Assembly (NCBI RefSeq): GCF_000828475.1
Contig: NZ_AP014648.1
Coordinates: forward strand, 2,367,400 to 2,431,399
Source of the DNA: Methyloceanibacter caenitepidi
GTDB lineage: Bacteria; Pseudomonadota; Alphaproteobacteria; Rhizobiales; Methyloligellaceae
Length of the DNA: 64,000 nt
Reading direction: 5' to 3'
Position 1 is the first letter of the stretch. The number at the start of each line of letters is the position of its first letter. The position numbers and the translations under genes are program-made. The notes beneath the pieces were generated by a model, which saw nothing but the letters and a program-made list of their open reading frames with translations, was not told the origin of the DNA and did not search any database. Shown piece after piece: positions 1 to 9,436 of the stretch.

Positions 1-1117
1 CGGTCGCGATGGTCGTGCGGAAACGCTTGCCGTCACGATACAAACCAAGCTCGACGGTATTACCGACGCCCTTGGTGACGAAGCGGTACTGGAGCGCTTC
101 CGGATCCTGAATGTCCCTGCCGTCGAAGCTCACGATCACGTCGCCGACCTGAAGCCCGGCGCTCTTGGCGGGCCCCTTCTCGTGCACCCGCGTGACCATG
201 GCGCCCGCCGGGCGATCGAGACCGAGCGACTCTGCAAGGTCGGACGTGAGCGCCTGCAGAGAAGCGCCGAGCCAGGGCCGTTGCACCTTGCCGCCTTTGA
301 GCGCCGATTGAACGACCACCCGCACCATGTTGGAAGGAATCGCGAATCCGATCCCGTGCGACCCGCCACTCTTCGAAAAGATGGCCGTGTTGATGCCGAC
401 AAGGCGCCCGTCCATATCGACAAGCGCGCCGCCCGAATTACCGGGGTTGATGGCGGCATCCGTCTGGATGAAGAACTGATAGTCGGAAATGCCAACCTTG
501 GTGCGCGCCAGCGCCGACACGATGCCGCTCGTCACAGTCTGGCCCACGCCGAAGGGATCGCCGATGGCGAGCACAAGGTCGCCCACCTCGAGACCGTCGG
601 AGTTGGCGAACTGGACCGCCGGGAACTTGGCACCGTCGCCGTCCAGGCGCAGCACGGCCAAATCCGTCTGGTCGTCCTTGAGCAGGATCTTTGCTGGGAA
701 CTCACGGCCATCGTTCAGGGCCACGGTGATCTCCGACTCCTCCCCGCCGCGGATGACGTGATAATTGGTCACCACCACACCATCGGTGCTGACCAAGACA
801 CCCGACCCGAGCGAGTTTTGGATGCGCTCCTGCGGCGTCCCGAACTGCGGACCAAAGAAGCGCCGGAAGAACGGGTCGTTGAAAAGCGGGGAAACCGTTT
901 GCTTGACCCTGTGGCGGACATAGACGTTGACAACGGCTGGCGCCGCCCGCTTCACCACGGGCGCAAAGGACTGCTGAACCGCTGCCGCGCTCTTGGGAAC
1001 GACCTTGGTCACCACCTCGTCCTGCGCGGAAGCCGTGCAGAGCGGCCCCACGCAAAGCATCGCGGTGACAAGGGCAAAATTGCCAATTCTTCGCAGCAAA
1101 AAGTCCAAACGTGTCAT
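1..1117 (-). CDS. HtrA/DegP-type periplasmic serine protease (3' end outside window)
   Basis: Trypsin-like S1C protease expected to degrade or refold damaged envelope proteins. I read 372 codons from an ATG at 1117 to the window edge, so the C-terminus is missing. Residues 1-32 look like a signal peptide (hydrophobic core, then TASAQD). The catalytic triad is intact: His120 in TNYHVI, Asp152 in QTDLAVL, Ser228 in NPGNSGGAL. A first PDZ domain starts near residue 275 (PWLGASLQ, then AGLQVGDVIVSFDG) and is nearly complete at the edge. Whether a second PDZ follows cannot be seen. The gene is divergent from the SRPBCC gene at 1365. No lipobox is seen, so it is probably soluble in the periplasm. 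DegP, DegQ and DegS types cannot be separated without the C-terminus. Confidence 0.93.
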   Translation of the reverse strand, partial: MTRLDFLLRRIGNFALVTAMLCVGPLCTASAQDEVVTKVVPKSAAAVQQSFAPVVKRAAPAVVNVYVRHRVKQTVSPLFNDPFFRRFFGPQFGTPQERIQNSLGSGVLVSTDGVVVTNYHVIRGGEESEITVALNDGREFPAKILLKDDQTDLAVLRLDGDGAKFPAVQFANSDGLEVGDLVLAIGDPFGVGQTVTSGIVSALARTKVGISDYQFFIQTDAAINPGNSGGALVDMDGRLVGINTAIFSKSGGSHGIGFAIPSNMVRVVVQSALKGGKVQRPWLGASLQALTSDLAESLGLDRPAGAMVTRVHEKGPAKSAGLQVGDVIVSFDGRDIQDPEALQYRFVTKGVGNTVELGLYRDGKRFRTTIAT

Positions 1118-1283
1118 CTTTCGCTCTGCTAATGAATCTGAAGAAGATGGAACGCACACCTTAGCGAGTGCAAGACAGATCAACCGTCTTCCAAAGAAAA
1201 CGGGCGTTCTTGCGGCGACAAGGAGCGGAATTGCCCGCGAATTGGCTCAGCCAAATGCCGACCGCCACGCCTGCACGGCTCGG

Positions 1284-1311
1284 TTGCCGCCGGTCCTTTT
1301 TGAACTAAGAT
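1284..1311 (+). promoter_or_regulatory. possible sigma70-type promoter for the SRPBCC gene
   Basis: TTGCCG (1284-1289) and TAAGAT (1306-1311) are separated by 16 nt and lie 53 nt upstream of the ATG at 1365. This is a motif match by eye only. Confidence 0.35.
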
Positions 1312-1364
1312 GCCGCGCTGGTGAAGGCCTTCACCGGCATAAACAAACGATTGGAGAGAAACGC

Positions 1365-1856
1365 ATGCGTATTGTCAGAATAGGTCTCGCCGCTTTGGCG
1401 GCCACGGTGGCCCTGAGCGCCGCAGCGCACGCCGCAGAGGTCAAGAAAAGCGGCCAAGCGACAGGGACGCCAGCCGACGTTTGGGCCGTGGTGGGCGATT
1501 TTTGCGCCATCAAGGATTGGCACCCCGCCGTCGTGGAATGCGACGAGATGGAAGAAGGCGGCGACACCTATCGCGTTCTGACTCTCGGCGATGGCGGCAA
1601 GATCAAGGAAAAGCTCACCAACAAGGGCGACACGACCTATAGCTACGAGATCATCGAGAGCCCCCTGCCCGTGCAGAACTACGCCGCCACGCTCACAGTG
1701 AGCGAGGACGATGGGGACGATATAGCCGAGGTCGTCTGGGTAGCCGAGTTTGATCCCGCCGACGGCGTGGAAGAGGCCAAGGCTGTCGAAGTCATCAGCG
1801 GAATTTTCGACGCGGGAATCGAGGGCATCGGAAAGAAAGCCGGCGCGGCGCAATAG
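1365..1856 (+). CDS. exported SRPBCC (START-like/polyketide cyclase) family protein
   Basis: 163-residue protein with a clear signal peptide (MRIVRIGLAALAATVAL, cleavage near AHAAEV, residue 22-23). The mature part fits the SRPBCC fold: an early FCAIKDWHPAV segment, alternating strands, and a C-terminal helix (GIFDAGIEGIGKKAG). Such proteins hold small hydrophobic ligands in a helix-grip cavity, but the ligand here is unknown. The ATG at 1365 is chosen because GGAGAG sits 7 nt upstream and the signal peptide starts there; longer in-frame starts would only add low-quality sequence. Cys residues in DFCAIKD and VECDE might form a disulfide in the periplasm. A strong hairpin terminator follows at 1915. 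Confidence 0.8.
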   Translation: MRIVRIGLAALAATVALSAAAHAAEVKKSGQATGTPADVWAVVGDFCAIKDWHPAVVECDEMEEGGDTYRVLTLGDGGKIKEKLTNKGDTTYSYEIIESPLPVQNYAATLTVSEDDGDDIAEVVWVAEFDPADGVEEAKAVEVISGIFDAGIEGIGKKAGAAQ

Positions 1857-1914
1857 CCCCGAGCAGATCATGCTGCCGCCCATGGCCCAGAACTATGAGC
1901 CATGGAAGAAACAG

Positions 1915-1951
1915 AAAAGGCGCACCGCCAAGCGGTGCGCCTTTTTCTTTT
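1915..1951. terminator. bidirectional rho-independent terminator
   Basis: Perfect 10-bp stem GGCGCACCGC / GCGGTGCGCC (1919-1928 and 1932-1941) with a CAA loop, followed by TTTTTCTTTT on the plus strand and flanked by AAAA on the other side. It can therefore stop both the SRPBCC transcript and the long ribosomal transcript ending with rplQ. Confidence 0.9.
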
Positions 1952-1995
1952 GCGGCTAAAGCCGAAGATCGTGTGCGTGAAGCCTTGACCGGCTC

Positions 1996-2424
1996 TTATG
2001 CGGCGGCAGACTCGCCTTCTTCGTCCTGGTCCTGCGTGGGACCGGAATCCTGACCGCGTGCATCCTCGTCGCGATCCACCAGCTCGATCACGGCCATCGG
2101 CGCGGAATCGCCGTACCGGAACCCGGCCTTGAGAACGCGGGTGTATCCGCCCGGACGCTCCGCGTAGCGCGGCCCAAGCGTCTCGAACAGCTTCGCCACC
2201 TGGTCCTCGTCGCGAATGCGCGCGAAAGCCAGACGGCGGGCGTGAAGATCGCCACGCTTGGCCAGCGTGATGAGCTGATCGGCCACGCGGCGCAGTTCCT
2301 TCGCCTTCGGCAAGGTCGTCACGATCTGCTCATGCTTAATGAGCGCGGCCGCCATATTGGCGAACAACGAACTGCGATGCGTCGATGTCCGGTTCAGCTT
2401 CCGGCCTGCCTTGCGGTGTCGCAT
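1996..2424 (-). CDS. rplQ: 50S ribosomal protein L17
   Basis: 142 residues, opening with the invariant [12 protein letters not shown] and carrying the [21 protein letters not shown]-type core. It lies near the exit of the peptide tunnel on the large subunit. Residues after about 120 are an acidic/polar tail ([11 protein letters not shown]... EEGESAAA), longer than the compact enterobacterial form but usual in alphaproteobacteria. It is the last gene of the alpha operon, 53 nt after rpoA, with the terminator at 1915 about 45 nt downstream. Confidence 0.98.
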   Translation of the reverse strand: MRHRKAGRKLNRTSTHRSSLFANMAAALIKHEQIVTTLPKAKELRRVADQLITLAKRGDLHARRLAFARIRDEDQVAKLFETLGPRYAERPGGYTRVLKAGFRYGDSAPMAVIELVDRDEDARGQDSGPTQDQDEEGESAAA

Positions 2425-2477
2425 TGACTTTTCCTCTTTCGAAGCTCGTCAGGCCGCCCTTTCGAACGGCCTGGCGG

Positions 2478-3494
2478 CTAGTAATGATCCTCGAAGCGCT
2501 TAGCAAGCTCTTCGATGTTCTCCGGCGGCCAATCCGGCACGTCCATGCCCAGATGCAGGCCCATGGAGGCCAGGACCTCCTTGATCTCGTTCAGCGACTT
2601 GCGGCCGAAGTTCGGTGTCCGCAGCATCTCTGCTTCCGTCTTCTGGATAAGGTCGCCGATGTAAACGATGTTGTCGTTCTTCAGGCAGTTGGCCGAACGG
2701 ACCGACAGTTCCAGCTCGTCGACCTTCTTGAGCAGCGCGGCGTTGAACACCAGCTCCGGCTGCTGCTGGAACGTCTGCTCCTTCTTCGGCTCTTCGAAGT
2801 TCACGAAGACCGAGAGCTGATCCTGAATGATACGCGCCGCGAGCGCGATCGTGTCTTCGGGGCGAACCGAACCGTCCGTCTCGATATTCATGGTGAGCTT
2901 GTCGTAGTCGAGGATCTGCCCCTCGCGAGTGTTCTCGACCCGGTAGGAGACCTTGCGCACCGGGCTGAACAGCGAGTCCACGGGAATGAAGCCGATCGGC
3001 GCATCGTCCGGGCGGTTCCGCTCGGCCGGCACATAGCCCTTGCCGGACGCGGAGGTGAACTCCATGTGGATAGCGGCGCCTTCATCGAGCGTGCAGATGA
3101 CGTGCTCCGGGTTCAGGATCTCGACATCGGAACCGCCCTGAATGTCGCCAGCCGTCGCAATGCCGGGGCCTTCCTTCTGAAGCACCATGCGCTTCACGCC
3201 TTCGGAATGCTGGTTGACCGCGATTTCCTTGATGTTGAGGACGATGTTGGTCACGTCCTCACGCACGCCCGGAATGGACGAGAACTCGTGCAACACGCCA
3301 TCGATATGGACGGACGTGATGGCCGCACCCTGAAGCGAAGACAGGAGCACACGACGCAGCGCATTGCCGAGCGTCAGGCCGAAGCCGCGCTCGAGCGGCT
3401 CGGCGACAACAGTCGCATACCGTGCCGGATCGCGGCCGGGGGTGACGTTGAGCTTGGTGGGCTTGATGAGATCTTGCCAGTTCTTTTGCAGCAC
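2478..3494 (-). CDS. rpoA: DNA-directed RNA polymerase subunit alpha
   Basis: Assembly scaffold of RNA polymerase. The N-terminal dimerisation domain holds [20 protein letters not shown], the middle contains [16 protein letters not shown], and the C-terminal domain (from about residue 250) has [16 protein letters not shown] and the helix-hairpin-helix segment [17 protein letters not shown] that contacts UP elements and activators. I favour the GTG at 3494 ([12 protein letters not shown]), preceded 9 nt upstream by AAAGG. It gives 338 residues, the usual alphaproteobacterial length and beginning. An in-frame ATG at 3563 would add 23 residues, but its nearest AAGG is 14 nt away. The gene lies between rpsK and rplQ. 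Confidence 0.97.
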   Translation of the reverse strand: MLQKNWQDLIKPTKLNVTPGRDPARYATVVAEPLERGFGLTLGNALRRVLLSSLQGAAITSVHIDGVLHEFSSIPGVREDVTNIVLNIKEIAVNQHSEGVKRMVLQKEGPGIATAGDIQGGSDVEILNPEHVICTLDEGAAIHMEFTSASGKGYVPAERNRPDDAPIGFIPVDSLFSPVRKVSYRVENTREGQILDYDKLTMNIETDGSVRPEDTIALAARIIQDQLSVFVNFEEPKKEQTFQQQPELVFNAALLKKVDELELSVRSANCLKNDNIVYIGDLIQKTEAEMLRTPNFGRKSLNEIKEVLASMGLHLGMDVPDWPPENIEELAKRFEDHY

Positions 3495-3587
3495 CGGTGT
3501 CGCCCTTTCTTGATCGTTGTTTGGAGCCTGAGGCTCCGGAATACGAATGTCTTCGTCCAGCATCGTGCGTCAGCTTGCCTTTTCGTC

Positions 3588-3977
3588 TTAGACGCGGCGG
3601 CGCTTGCGCGGCCGGCAACCGTTGTGCGGGATCGGCGTCACATCGCGAATGGAGATGATGTTGAAGCCCGCCGCCTGAAGCGCACGCAGAGCGGACTCAC
3701 GGCCCGACCCCGGACCGCGCACCTCGATCTCGAGGTTCTTCATGCCGTGCTCGGTCGCCTTCTTACCGGCGTCCTCCGCGGCGACCTGTGCCGCATAAGG
3801 GGTCGACTTCCGCGATCCCTTGAAGCCCATGGCACCAGCCGAAGACCAGGAAATCGCGTTCCCTTGAGCGTCGGTGATGGTGATCATGGTATTATTGAAG
3901 CTTGCATGCACATGGGCCACGCCGGACGTGATGTTCTTCCGTTCCCGGCGGCGTACCCGTGCTTTTTCCTTGGCCAT
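3588..3977 (-). CDS. rpsK: 30S ribosomal protein S11
   Basis: 129 residues, full length. Platform protein of the small subunit next to S6/S18/S21 and the mRNA exit. Diagnostic segments are [15 protein letters not shown] near residue 25, the [14 protein letters not shown] stretch, [14 protein letters not shown] and the basic C-terminus [14 protein letters not shown]. It lies 75 nt after rpsM in the alpha operon. Nothing unusual is seen. Confidence 0.98.
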   Translation of the reverse strand: MAKEKARVRRRERKNITSGVAHVHASFNNTMITITDAQGNAISWSSAGAMGFKGSRKSTPYAAQVAAEDAGKKATEHGMKNLEIEVRGPGSGRESALRALQAAGFNIISIRDVTPIPHNGCRPRKRRRV

Positions 3978-4052
3978 GCTCTATTCCCGCGAATTCCACT
4001 GAGTCGCGGCAAAAGCATCGCAAAGGTGCTTGGCCGCGCGTTCGTAAGGTCT

Positions 4053-4421
4053 CTACTTCTTCTTGCCTGCGATCGGCTTCGCCGGCCCCTTGCGCGTGCG
4101 CGCGTTGGTGTGCGTCCGCTGACCGCGAACCGGCAGACCGCGCCGGTGCCGCAGGCCGCGATAGCAGCCCAAGTCCATGAGGCGCTTGATATTCATCGAC
4201 ACTTCGCGCCGAAGGTCGCCCTCGACCACGTAGTCGCGGTCGATGGTCTCACGAATCTGGATCACCTCGGATTCGGTGAGTTCGTTCACCCGCCGCTCGG
4301 ACGGAATGGAAACCTTCTCACAGATCTCCTTGGCAAAAGCATCGCCAATCCCATGGATATAGGTCAGCGCGATCTCGACCCGCTTGTTGGTCGGAATGTT
4401 CACGCCTGCAATTCGGGCCAC
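4053..4421 (-). CDS. rpsM: 30S ribosomal protein S13
   Basis: 122 residues. Head protein that bridges to L5 and touches the P-site tRNA through its basic tail. [26 protein letters not shown] and [25 protein letters not shown] are diagnostic. The start is GTG (4419-4421) with a strong GAGGAGG seven bases upstream. It is the first gene of the alpha operon here: adk ends 197 nt upstream and no infA or rpmJ lies between, and the spacer holds a promoter candidate and a small hairpin. Confidence 0.98.
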   Translation of the reverse strand: MARIAGVNIPTNKRVEIALTYIHGIGDAFAKEICEKVSIPSERRVNELTESEVIQIRETIDRDYVVEGDLRREVSMNIKRLMDLGCYRGLRHRRGLPVRGQRTHTNARTRKGPAKPIAGKKK

Positions 4422-4438
4422 GTCGTCGCCTCCTCACA

Positions 4439-4458
4439 CAGCACGCGCTAACGTGCTG
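4439..4458 (-). promoter_or_regulatory. hairpin in the rpsM leader
   Basis: Perfect 7-bp inverted repeat CAGCACG / CGTGCTG with a 6-nt loop, just upstream of the GAGGAGG ribosome-binding site of rpsM. Alpha operons in other bacteria are translationally controlled by S4 at this place. Here rpsD is not in the operon, so that role is only a possibility. Confidence 0.4.
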
Positions 4459-4555
4459 AAATTAAACCAATTTAGCCTATTGAAACACAACAAAACCGAC
4501 CGCGGACAGGCATCGCCCCCGGGTCCGGTCAGTCCATCAAGCCATGGAACGCGTC

Positions 4556-4584
4556 TATGTAGCGATTCCGCTTGACAAGGTCAA
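4556..4584 (-). promoter_or_regulatory. candidate promoter for the rpsM-rpsK-rpoA-rplQ operon
   Basis: On the minus strand TTGACC (4579-4584) and TACATA (4556-4561) are exactly 17 nt apart, in the 197-nt gap after adk and about 135 nt before the rpsM start. The -35 is a 5/6 match; the -10 is weaker. Confidence 0.5.
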
Positions 4585-4618
4585 CTGGCCGTAAGCCCGG
4601 AAAAACCTAGTTTTGGGC

Positions 4619-5269
4619 CTATTCTCCGTCCAGCGCCTGATCTATCTCCTTCTGAACCGTAGCAATATCGGCCATACCATCGACGGTTCTGACCTTACCT
4701 TGTGCCGTGTAATAGCCGACCAGCGGCTCTGTCTGGTCGTGATATGCCTTCAGCCGCTCCCGAACGACTTCTTCCGTATCGTCCTTGCGGCGCTTGAACT
4801 CCGTTCCGCCGCACCGGTCGCAGACGCCCTCTTCCTTGGGCTTCTTGAAAAGCGTGTGGTAGCCCTCGCCGCAGCTGGCGCAGGTGTACCGGCCTGTGAT
4901 CCGGCCGACGAGCGCATCGTCGTCCACGTCGATCACCACGACCCGGTCCACTTGGTCCCCGCGGGACTTCAGAAGCGAGTCCAGGGCCTCGGCTTGGCCG
5001 ATCGTGCGCGGAAAGCCGTCAAGGATAAACCCGGCGCCGCCTTCCTCCTGATCCATCCGCTCGGAAATCAGGCCGATGACGAGCTCGTCCGGCACCAATT
5101 CGCCGCGCTCCATGATGTCGCCGGCCTGCTGACCGAGTTTGGTCCCGGCCGCGACCGCGGCGCGCAGCATGTCGCCCGTCGAGAGCTGCACCAAACCCCG
5201 CATGTCCTCGAGCCGCTTCGCCTGCGTTCCCTTGCCTGCACCCGGCGCGCCCAGCATCACCAAGTTCAT
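4619..5269 (-). CDS. adk: adenylate kinase, zinc-LID type
   Basis: 216 residues. Catalyses ATP + AMP = 2 ADP in the cytoplasm. Visible are the P-loop GAPGAGKGTQ (residues 7-16), DGFPRT (84-89), and a long LID with four cysteines, Cys130, Cys133, Cys150 and Cys153 (CASC...CDRC), which should bind structural zinc. The ATG at 5269 overlaps the secY stop as ATGA, so translation is probably coupled to secY; an upstream in-frame start at 5416 would lie inside secY and is rejected. Position between secY and rpsM is common in bacteria. Confidence 0.98.
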   Translation of the reverse strand: MNLVMLGAPGAGKGTQAKRLEDMRGLVQLSTGDMLRAAVAAGTKLGQQAGDIMERGELVPDELVIGLISERMDQEEGGAGFILDGFPRTIGQAEALDSLLKSRGDQVDRVVVIDVDDDALVGRITGRYTCASCGEGYHTLFKKPKEEGVCDRCGGTEFKRRKDDTEEVVRERLKAYHDQTEPLVGYYTAQGKVRTVDGMADIATVQKEIDQALDGE

Positions 5270-6597
5270 CGACGCCGTCCCCTCAGCTTGGCCTTCTTGA
5301 TCAGCCCCTCGTACTGGTGGGCCAGAAGGTGGCTCTGGATTTGAGCCACGGTATCCATGGTCACGCTCACAACGATGAGGAGCGAGGTGCCGCCGAAGTA
5401 GAACGGAACGCCCCATTCGGCGATGAGAATTTCAGGAAGGACGCAGACGGCGGCCAGATAGATCGCACCGACGACCGTAATCCGGGTCAGCACGTAGTCG
5501 ATATACTCGGCCGTGCGCTCGCCGGGACGGATGCCCGGAAGGAAGCCGCCATACTTCTTGAGGTTATCCGCCGTCTCCTTGGGGTTGAACACAACCGCCG
5601 TGTAGAAAAAGGCGAAGAAGATGATCAGCGAGACGTAGATCAGGATGTAGAGCGGCTGCCCGCGGCCCAGCATGGCCGTCACAGAGGTCAACCACTCGGG
5701 GCCCTGCCCGGCCGAGAAATTTGCGACCGTGATCGGCAGCAGCAGCAGCGACGAGGCGAAGATCGGCGGAATCACGCCGGCGGTATTCAGCTTTAGGGGG
5801 AGATGCGAGGCATCGCCCTGGAACATCTTGTTGCCGACTTGTCGCTTCGGATACTGCACCAACAATCGCCGCTGGGCGCGCTCCATGAAGACGATGAAGC
5901 CGATGACCGCAGTCGCCACGATGAACAGGGCGAGGATCAGCCCCGTGGACAAGGCGCCTTGCTTGCCAAGTTCCAGCGTTCCGATCAGCGCTGCCGGCAG
6001 TCCCGCGACGATACCGGCATAGATGATCAGCGAGATGCCGTTACCGACGCCGCGCGCCGTGATCTGCTCGCCGAGCCACATCAGGAAGACGGTACCACCC
6101 ACCAGGGTGATGACGGTCGTAATGCGGAAGAACCAGCCCGGATCGGTGACGATGTTACCGGCGCCTTCGAGGCCAACGGCGATGCCGTAGCCTTGAAGCG
6201 CGGCCAAAAGAACCGTGCCGTAGCGGGTATACTGATTGATCTGACGGCGGCCCTGCTCGCCTTCCTTCTTGAGCTGCTCAAGCGTCGGCGAGACCGTCGT
6301 CAGAAGCTGAATGATAATCGATGCCGAAATGTACGGCATGATGTTGAGCGCGAAAATCGCCATGCGCCCGACAGCGCCGCCGGAGAACATGTTGAACATG
6401 CCCAAGATGCCGGACTGCTGCTGCTTGAAGACGTCCGCAAGCGCCTGAGGATTGATGCCCGGAATCGGAATATAGGTTCCGAGCCGGTAGATCACGAGCG
6501 CGACCAGCGTGAACATGATGCGCTTCTTGAGTTCGTCGGCCTTCGCAAAGGCGGCGAAGTTCAAGTTCGACGCGAGCTGTTCTGCGGCAGATGCCAT
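5266..6597 (-). CDS. secY: protein translocase subunit SecY
   Basis: 443 residues with ten hydrophobic membrane segments: the channel of the Sec translocon, partnering SecE (encoded at 32581) and SecG. Recognisable segments are the YIPIPGIN region after the first helix, MPYISASIIIQLL, the GNGISLIIYAGI loop, the cytoplasmic KRQVGNK loop, and GGFLPGIRPGERTAEYI. It follows rplO by 72 nt at the end of the spc operon, and its last codons overlap the adk start. Confidence 0.98.
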   Translation of the reverse strand: MASAAEQLASNLNFAAFAKADELKKRIMFTLVALVIYRLGTYIPIPGINPQALADVFKQQQSGILGMFNMFSGGAVGRMAIFALNIMPYISASIIIQLLTTVSPTLEQLKKEGEQGRRQINQYTRYGTVLLAALQGYGIAVGLEGAGNIVTDPGWFFRITTVITLVGGTVFLMWLGEQITARGVGNGISLIIYAGIVAGLPAALIGTLELGKQGALSTGLILALFIVATAVIGFIVFMERAQRRLLVQYPKRQVGNKMFQGDASHLPLKLNTAGVIPPIFASSLLLLPITVANFSAGQGPEWLTSVTAMLGRGQPLYILIYVSLIIFFAFFYTAVVFNPKETADNLKKYGGFLPGIRPGERTAEYIDYVLTRITVVGAIYLAAVCVLPEILIAEWGVPFYFGGTSLLIVVSVTMDTVAQIQSHLLAHQYEGLIKKAKLRGRRR

Positions 6598-6669
6598 TAG
6601 CGCTCTTCCCTTCTCCGGGCCGGCTGGACGGGCCTACAAACCAGCCGCCCTGCCTCGTCCCGGCCCGCC

Positions 6670-7260
6670 CTACTCGGACGTGTCGTTCTTCGCTGCGGAT
6701 TTCTTGGCAGCCGCCTTCTTGGGAGCGGCTTTCTTCGTGGCCGCCTTCTTGGCGGTTTTCTTCGGCGCGCCCTCGCCTTCCGGCTTGGCCTGACGCTGCG
6801 GCATCTCCGTGATCGTCACGGTGCCGCCGGCCGCCTCGACAGCCTTGACCGCACCACTCGACGCCCCGGTGACCTCGAACGACACTTTCGATTTGAGCTC
6901 GCCCCGGCCGAGCAGACGCACGCCGTCGCGTGCGCGGCGGACGACGCCGGCATCGACCAGCGCCTGAACCGTGACCGGCTTGGAGGCGTCAAGCTTCTTG
7001 TCGTCGATCGCCGTCTGGATACGGCCGACATTCACCTCGTTGAAGTGCTTGGCGAACTTGTTGTTGAAGCCGCGCTTCGGCAGGCGCATGTGGATCGGCA
7101 TCTGGCCGCCCTCAAAGCCCTTGATGGCTACGCCCGAGCGCGATTTCTGGCCCTTCTGGCCATGACCGGACGTCTTGCCCAGGCCAGAGCCGATACCGCG
7201 TCCCACACGCTTCTTCGACGTTGTCGCGCCGGGAAGGTCGCGAAGATCGTTCAGTCGCAT
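6670..7260 (-). CDS. rplO: 50S ribosomal protein L15 with Ala/Lys-rich tail
   Basis: 196 residues, longer than the usual 145-160. Residues 1-150 are a normal L15 ([39 protein letters not shown]). The extra part after about residue 160 is a low-complexity tail of repeated AAKK/KKAA units ending KNDTSE. Such tails are typically disordered and RNA- or nucleic-acid-binding by charge; a specific role is not known. It lies 12 nt after rpmD and precedes secY. Confidence 0.97.
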   Translation of the reverse strand: MRLNDLRDLPGATTSKKRVGRGIGSGLGKTSGHGQKGQKSRSGVAIKGFEGGQMPIHMRLPKRGFNNKFAKHFNEVNVGRIQTAIDDKKLDASKPVTVQALVDAGVVRRARDGVRLLGRGELKSKVSFEVTGASSGAVKAVEAAGGTVTITEMPQRQAKPEGEGAPKKTAKKAATKKAAPKKAAAKKSAAKNDTSE

Positions 7261-7271
7261 CTTATCTACCC

Positions 7272-7475
7272 TTAAGCTCCGGCCTCGTCCTCGACGATAC
7301 GCACCAGGTGGCTCACCTTAGCCACCATGCCGCGCACTTCGGGGCTGTCGACCAGCGTCCGCCGCTTGTGCATCTTGTTCAGGCCGAGCCCGATAAGGGT
7401 CGCGCGCTGCACGCCGGGCCGCCGGATCGGGCTTCCGATCTGCTCCACGACGATTGTCTTCTTATTCTCGGCCAT
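7272..7475 (-). CDS. rpmD: 50S ribosomal protein L30
   Basis: 67 residues with the small-ferredoxin-like L30 pattern [13 protein letters not shown] and [22 protein letters not shown]. It binds 23S rRNA domain II/V. It is packed between rpsE (26 nt upstream) and rplO (11 nt downstream) in the spc operon. The first five residues (MAENK) are a short polar lead usual for Rhizobiales relatives. Confidence 0.97.
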   Translation of the reverse strand: MAENKKTIVVEQIGSPIRRPGVQRATLIGLGLNKMHKRRTLVDSPEVRGMVAKVSHLVRIVEDEAGA

Positions 7476-7501
7476 CTTCCTTCAACCTTGTCTATGCGCC
7501 T

Positions 7502-8071
7502 TTAGGCTTGCGCCTCGGCACCATCGCCCGCCTGATCACGGCGGCGCGACACGATTTCGCTTACCTTCTTCCCGCGCCGCGCGGCCACGCCGCGGGGGCT
7601 GTCCTCATGGCGCAGCGCATCGAACGTGGCGCGCACCATGTTGTAGGGGTTCGAGCTGCCAAGCGACTTCGCAACCACGTCCTGGATGCCAAGCGTCTCG
7701 AACACGGCACGCATTGGGCCGCCGGCGATGATGCCGGTACCGGGAGGCGCCGCGCGCAGGATCACCTTGCCCGCGCCGTGCTGTCCGCGCACGTCGTGGT
7801 GCAGCGTCCGGCCTTCGCGCAAGGGCACCTTGACCAGGTTGCGCTTTGCCGATTCCGTCGCCTTGCGGATTGCCTCCGGCACTTCGCGCGCCTTGCCGTG
7901 GCCGAAACCGACCCGGCCCTTCTGGTCGCCGACAACGACCAGCGCAGCAAAACCAAACCGGCGTCCGCCCTTCACCACCTTGGCGACGCGGTTGATGTGA
8001 ACCAGCTTGTCGACGAATTCGCTGTCGCGATCGTCGCGATCGCGGTCTCTACCTTGCGGGCCTCGTGCCAC
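7502..8071 (-). CDS. rpsE: 30S ribosomal protein S5
   Basis: 189 residues. Contributes to decoding fidelity and mRNA unwinding with S3 and S4. The S5 double-stranded RNA-binding part is [22 protein letters not shown]; the C-terminal part contains [18 protein letters not shown] and [14 protein letters not shown]. The N-terminus is unusually charged ([16 protein letters not shown]), as often in alphaproteobacteria. It lies between rplR and rpmD. Confidence 0.98.
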   Translation of the reverse strand: MARGPQGRDRDRDDRDSEFVDKLVHINRVAKVVKGGRRFGFAALVVVGDQKGRVGFGHGKAREVPEAIRKATESAKRNLVKVPLREGRTLHHDVRGQHGAGKVILRAAPPGTGIIAGGPMRAVFETLGIQDVVAKSLGSSNPYNMVRATFDALRHEDSPRGVAARRGKKVSEIVSRRRDQAGDGAEAQA

Positions 8072-8092
8072 GGTCGATCCTTTCCGAATTCC

Positions 8093-8455
8093 CTAAAAGT
8101 TGAGACCCGCCTCGCGGGCCGCGTCTGCGAGCGCCTTGATGCGCCCATGATAGATGTACGAGCCGCGGTCAAAGATCACATCCTTGACACCGGCCTTCAC
8201 AGCGCGCTCGGCAACGAGCTTGCCAACGGCTTCTGCCGCCGCCGTATCGCTCCCCTTGGGCAGCGCGCCCTTGAGATCCTTATCGAGGCTCGACGCGAAT
8301 GCGAGCGTCTTGCCCGCACGGTCGTCGATCACCTGCGCATAAATATGCTTCGAGGAACGGAACACCGACAGACGCGCACGTCCATTGGCCGCCCGCTTCA
8401 GCGAATGCCGCACCCGGCGCGCACGCCGCACAGTGCTGTTGTTCAACGTACCCAT
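8093..8455 (-). CDS. rplR: 50S ribosomal protein L18
   Basis: 120 residues from the ATG at 8455, which has GGGA seven bases upstream; a TTG two codons earlier is less likely. 5S rRNA-binding protein of the central protuberance, recognisable by [29 protein letters not shown] and the C-terminal [24 protein letters not shown]. It is 12 nt after rplF. Confidence 0.97.
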   Translation of the reverse strand: MGTLNNSTVRRARRVRHSLKRAANGRARLSVFRSSKHIYAQVIDDRAGKTLAFASSLDKDLKGALPKGSDTAAAEAVGKLVAERAVKAGVKDVIFDRGSYIYHGRIKALADAAREAGLNF

Positions 8456-8466
8456 CTTCAATCCCG

Positions 8467-9000
8467 CTACTTCTTCTTGCCTTCCTTACGGAAAATGTAC
8501 TCGCCGGCGTACTTCACGCCCTTGCCCTTGTAGGGCTCCGGCGGACGGTAACGGCGGATCTCCGCGGCCACCTGGCCGACCAGCTGCTTGTCGATGCCGC
8601 TCACGACAATCTCGGTCGGCTTCGGGCAGCTGATTTCGATCCCCTTCGGAATCTCGAAATCGACGTCATGGCTGAAGCCGAGCTGCAGCTGGAGGGCCTG
8701 GCCCTTCATCGCGGCACGGTAGCCAACGCCGTTGATCTCGAGCGTCTTCGAGAAACCTTCCGTCACGCCCGTGACGAGGTTCGACACGATCGTACGCGAC
8801 ATGCCCCACATAGCCCGCGAGTCCTTGTTGTCCTCGACCATGCCGATCTCGATCCCGTCATCGCCCATCTTGGCGATGACCTGGTCGACCAGCACGTGGC
8901 TGAGCTCGCCCTTAGGTCCTTTGACCTTGATTTCCTGACCGTCCACCGAGGCGGTTACGCCACTGGGGATCGGAACTGGTTTCTTGCCGATGCGCGACAT
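8467..9000 (-). CDS. rplF: 50S ribosomal protein L6
   Basis: 177 residues, two-domain L6 near the factor-binding stalk base: [15 protein letters not shown] at the start, [19 protein letters not shown] in the middle, and the nearly invariant [18 protein letters not shown] at the C-terminus, ending in basic KEGKKK. It is in the spc operon between rpsH and rplR. Confidence 0.98.
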   Translation of the reverse strand: MSRIGKKPVPIPSGVTASVDGQEIKVKGPKGELSHVLVDQVIAKMGDDGIEIGMVEDNKDSRAMWGMSRTIVSNLVTGVTEGFSKTLEINGVGYRAAMKGQALQLQLGFSHDVDFEIPKGIEISCPKPTEIVVSGIDKQLVGQVAAEIRRYRPPEPYKGKGVKYAGEYIFRKEGKKK

Positions 9001-9029
9001 TGATCAAACCTTCGCTTCAACTGGCTCCG

Positions 9030-9428
9030 CTAAAATACGCTGCAGAGAATCTCGCCGCCGACATTCTCGTTACGCGCCTGCGAATCCGACATGACGCCCT
9101 TCGGCGTCGAAAGAATTGACACACCCAGACCATTCGCAACGGTCGGGAGATTCTTAACCGAGGAGTACACACGCCGGCCCGGTGTCGACACCCGCTTGAT
9201 GTCTTTGATCACCGGCTCGCCGTCGAAGTACTTGAGCTCGATCTCGAACTCAGACTTGCCGCCGTCGTAGTCGACGCGCGCATAGCCACGGATATAGCCC
9301 TCGTCGGCCAGCACCTCGAGCACGCGCTCGCGCAGCTTGGAGGTTGGCGTTGAGACCTTCGTCTTGCGCCGCATCTGCGCATTGCGGATGCGGGTCAGCA
9401 TATCGCCAAGAGGATCGTTGATGCTCAT
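9030..9428 (-). CDS. rpsH: 30S ribosomal protein S8
   Basis: 132 residues, primary 16S rRNA binder and, in enterobacteria, translational repressor of the spc operon. Seen: [18 protein letters not shown], the [23 protein letters not shown] segment, and the RNA-contact tail [26 protein letters not shown]. It follows rpsN by 8 nt. Confidence 0.98.
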   Translation of the reverse strand: MSINDPLGDMLTRIRNAQMRRKTKVSTPTSKLRERVLEVLADEGYIRGYARVDYDGGKSEFEIELKYFDGEPVIKDIKRVSTPGRRVYSSVKNLPTVANGLGVSILSTPKGVMSDSQARNENVGGEILCSVF

Positions 9429-9436
9429 CGAAGTCC

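Noticed and set aside
2385-4451. 688-codon open frame on the plus strand antisense to rpoA, rpsK and rpsM
   Set aside because: It lies wholly opposite genuine ribosomal and polymerase genes; long antisense frames are a side effect of high GC.
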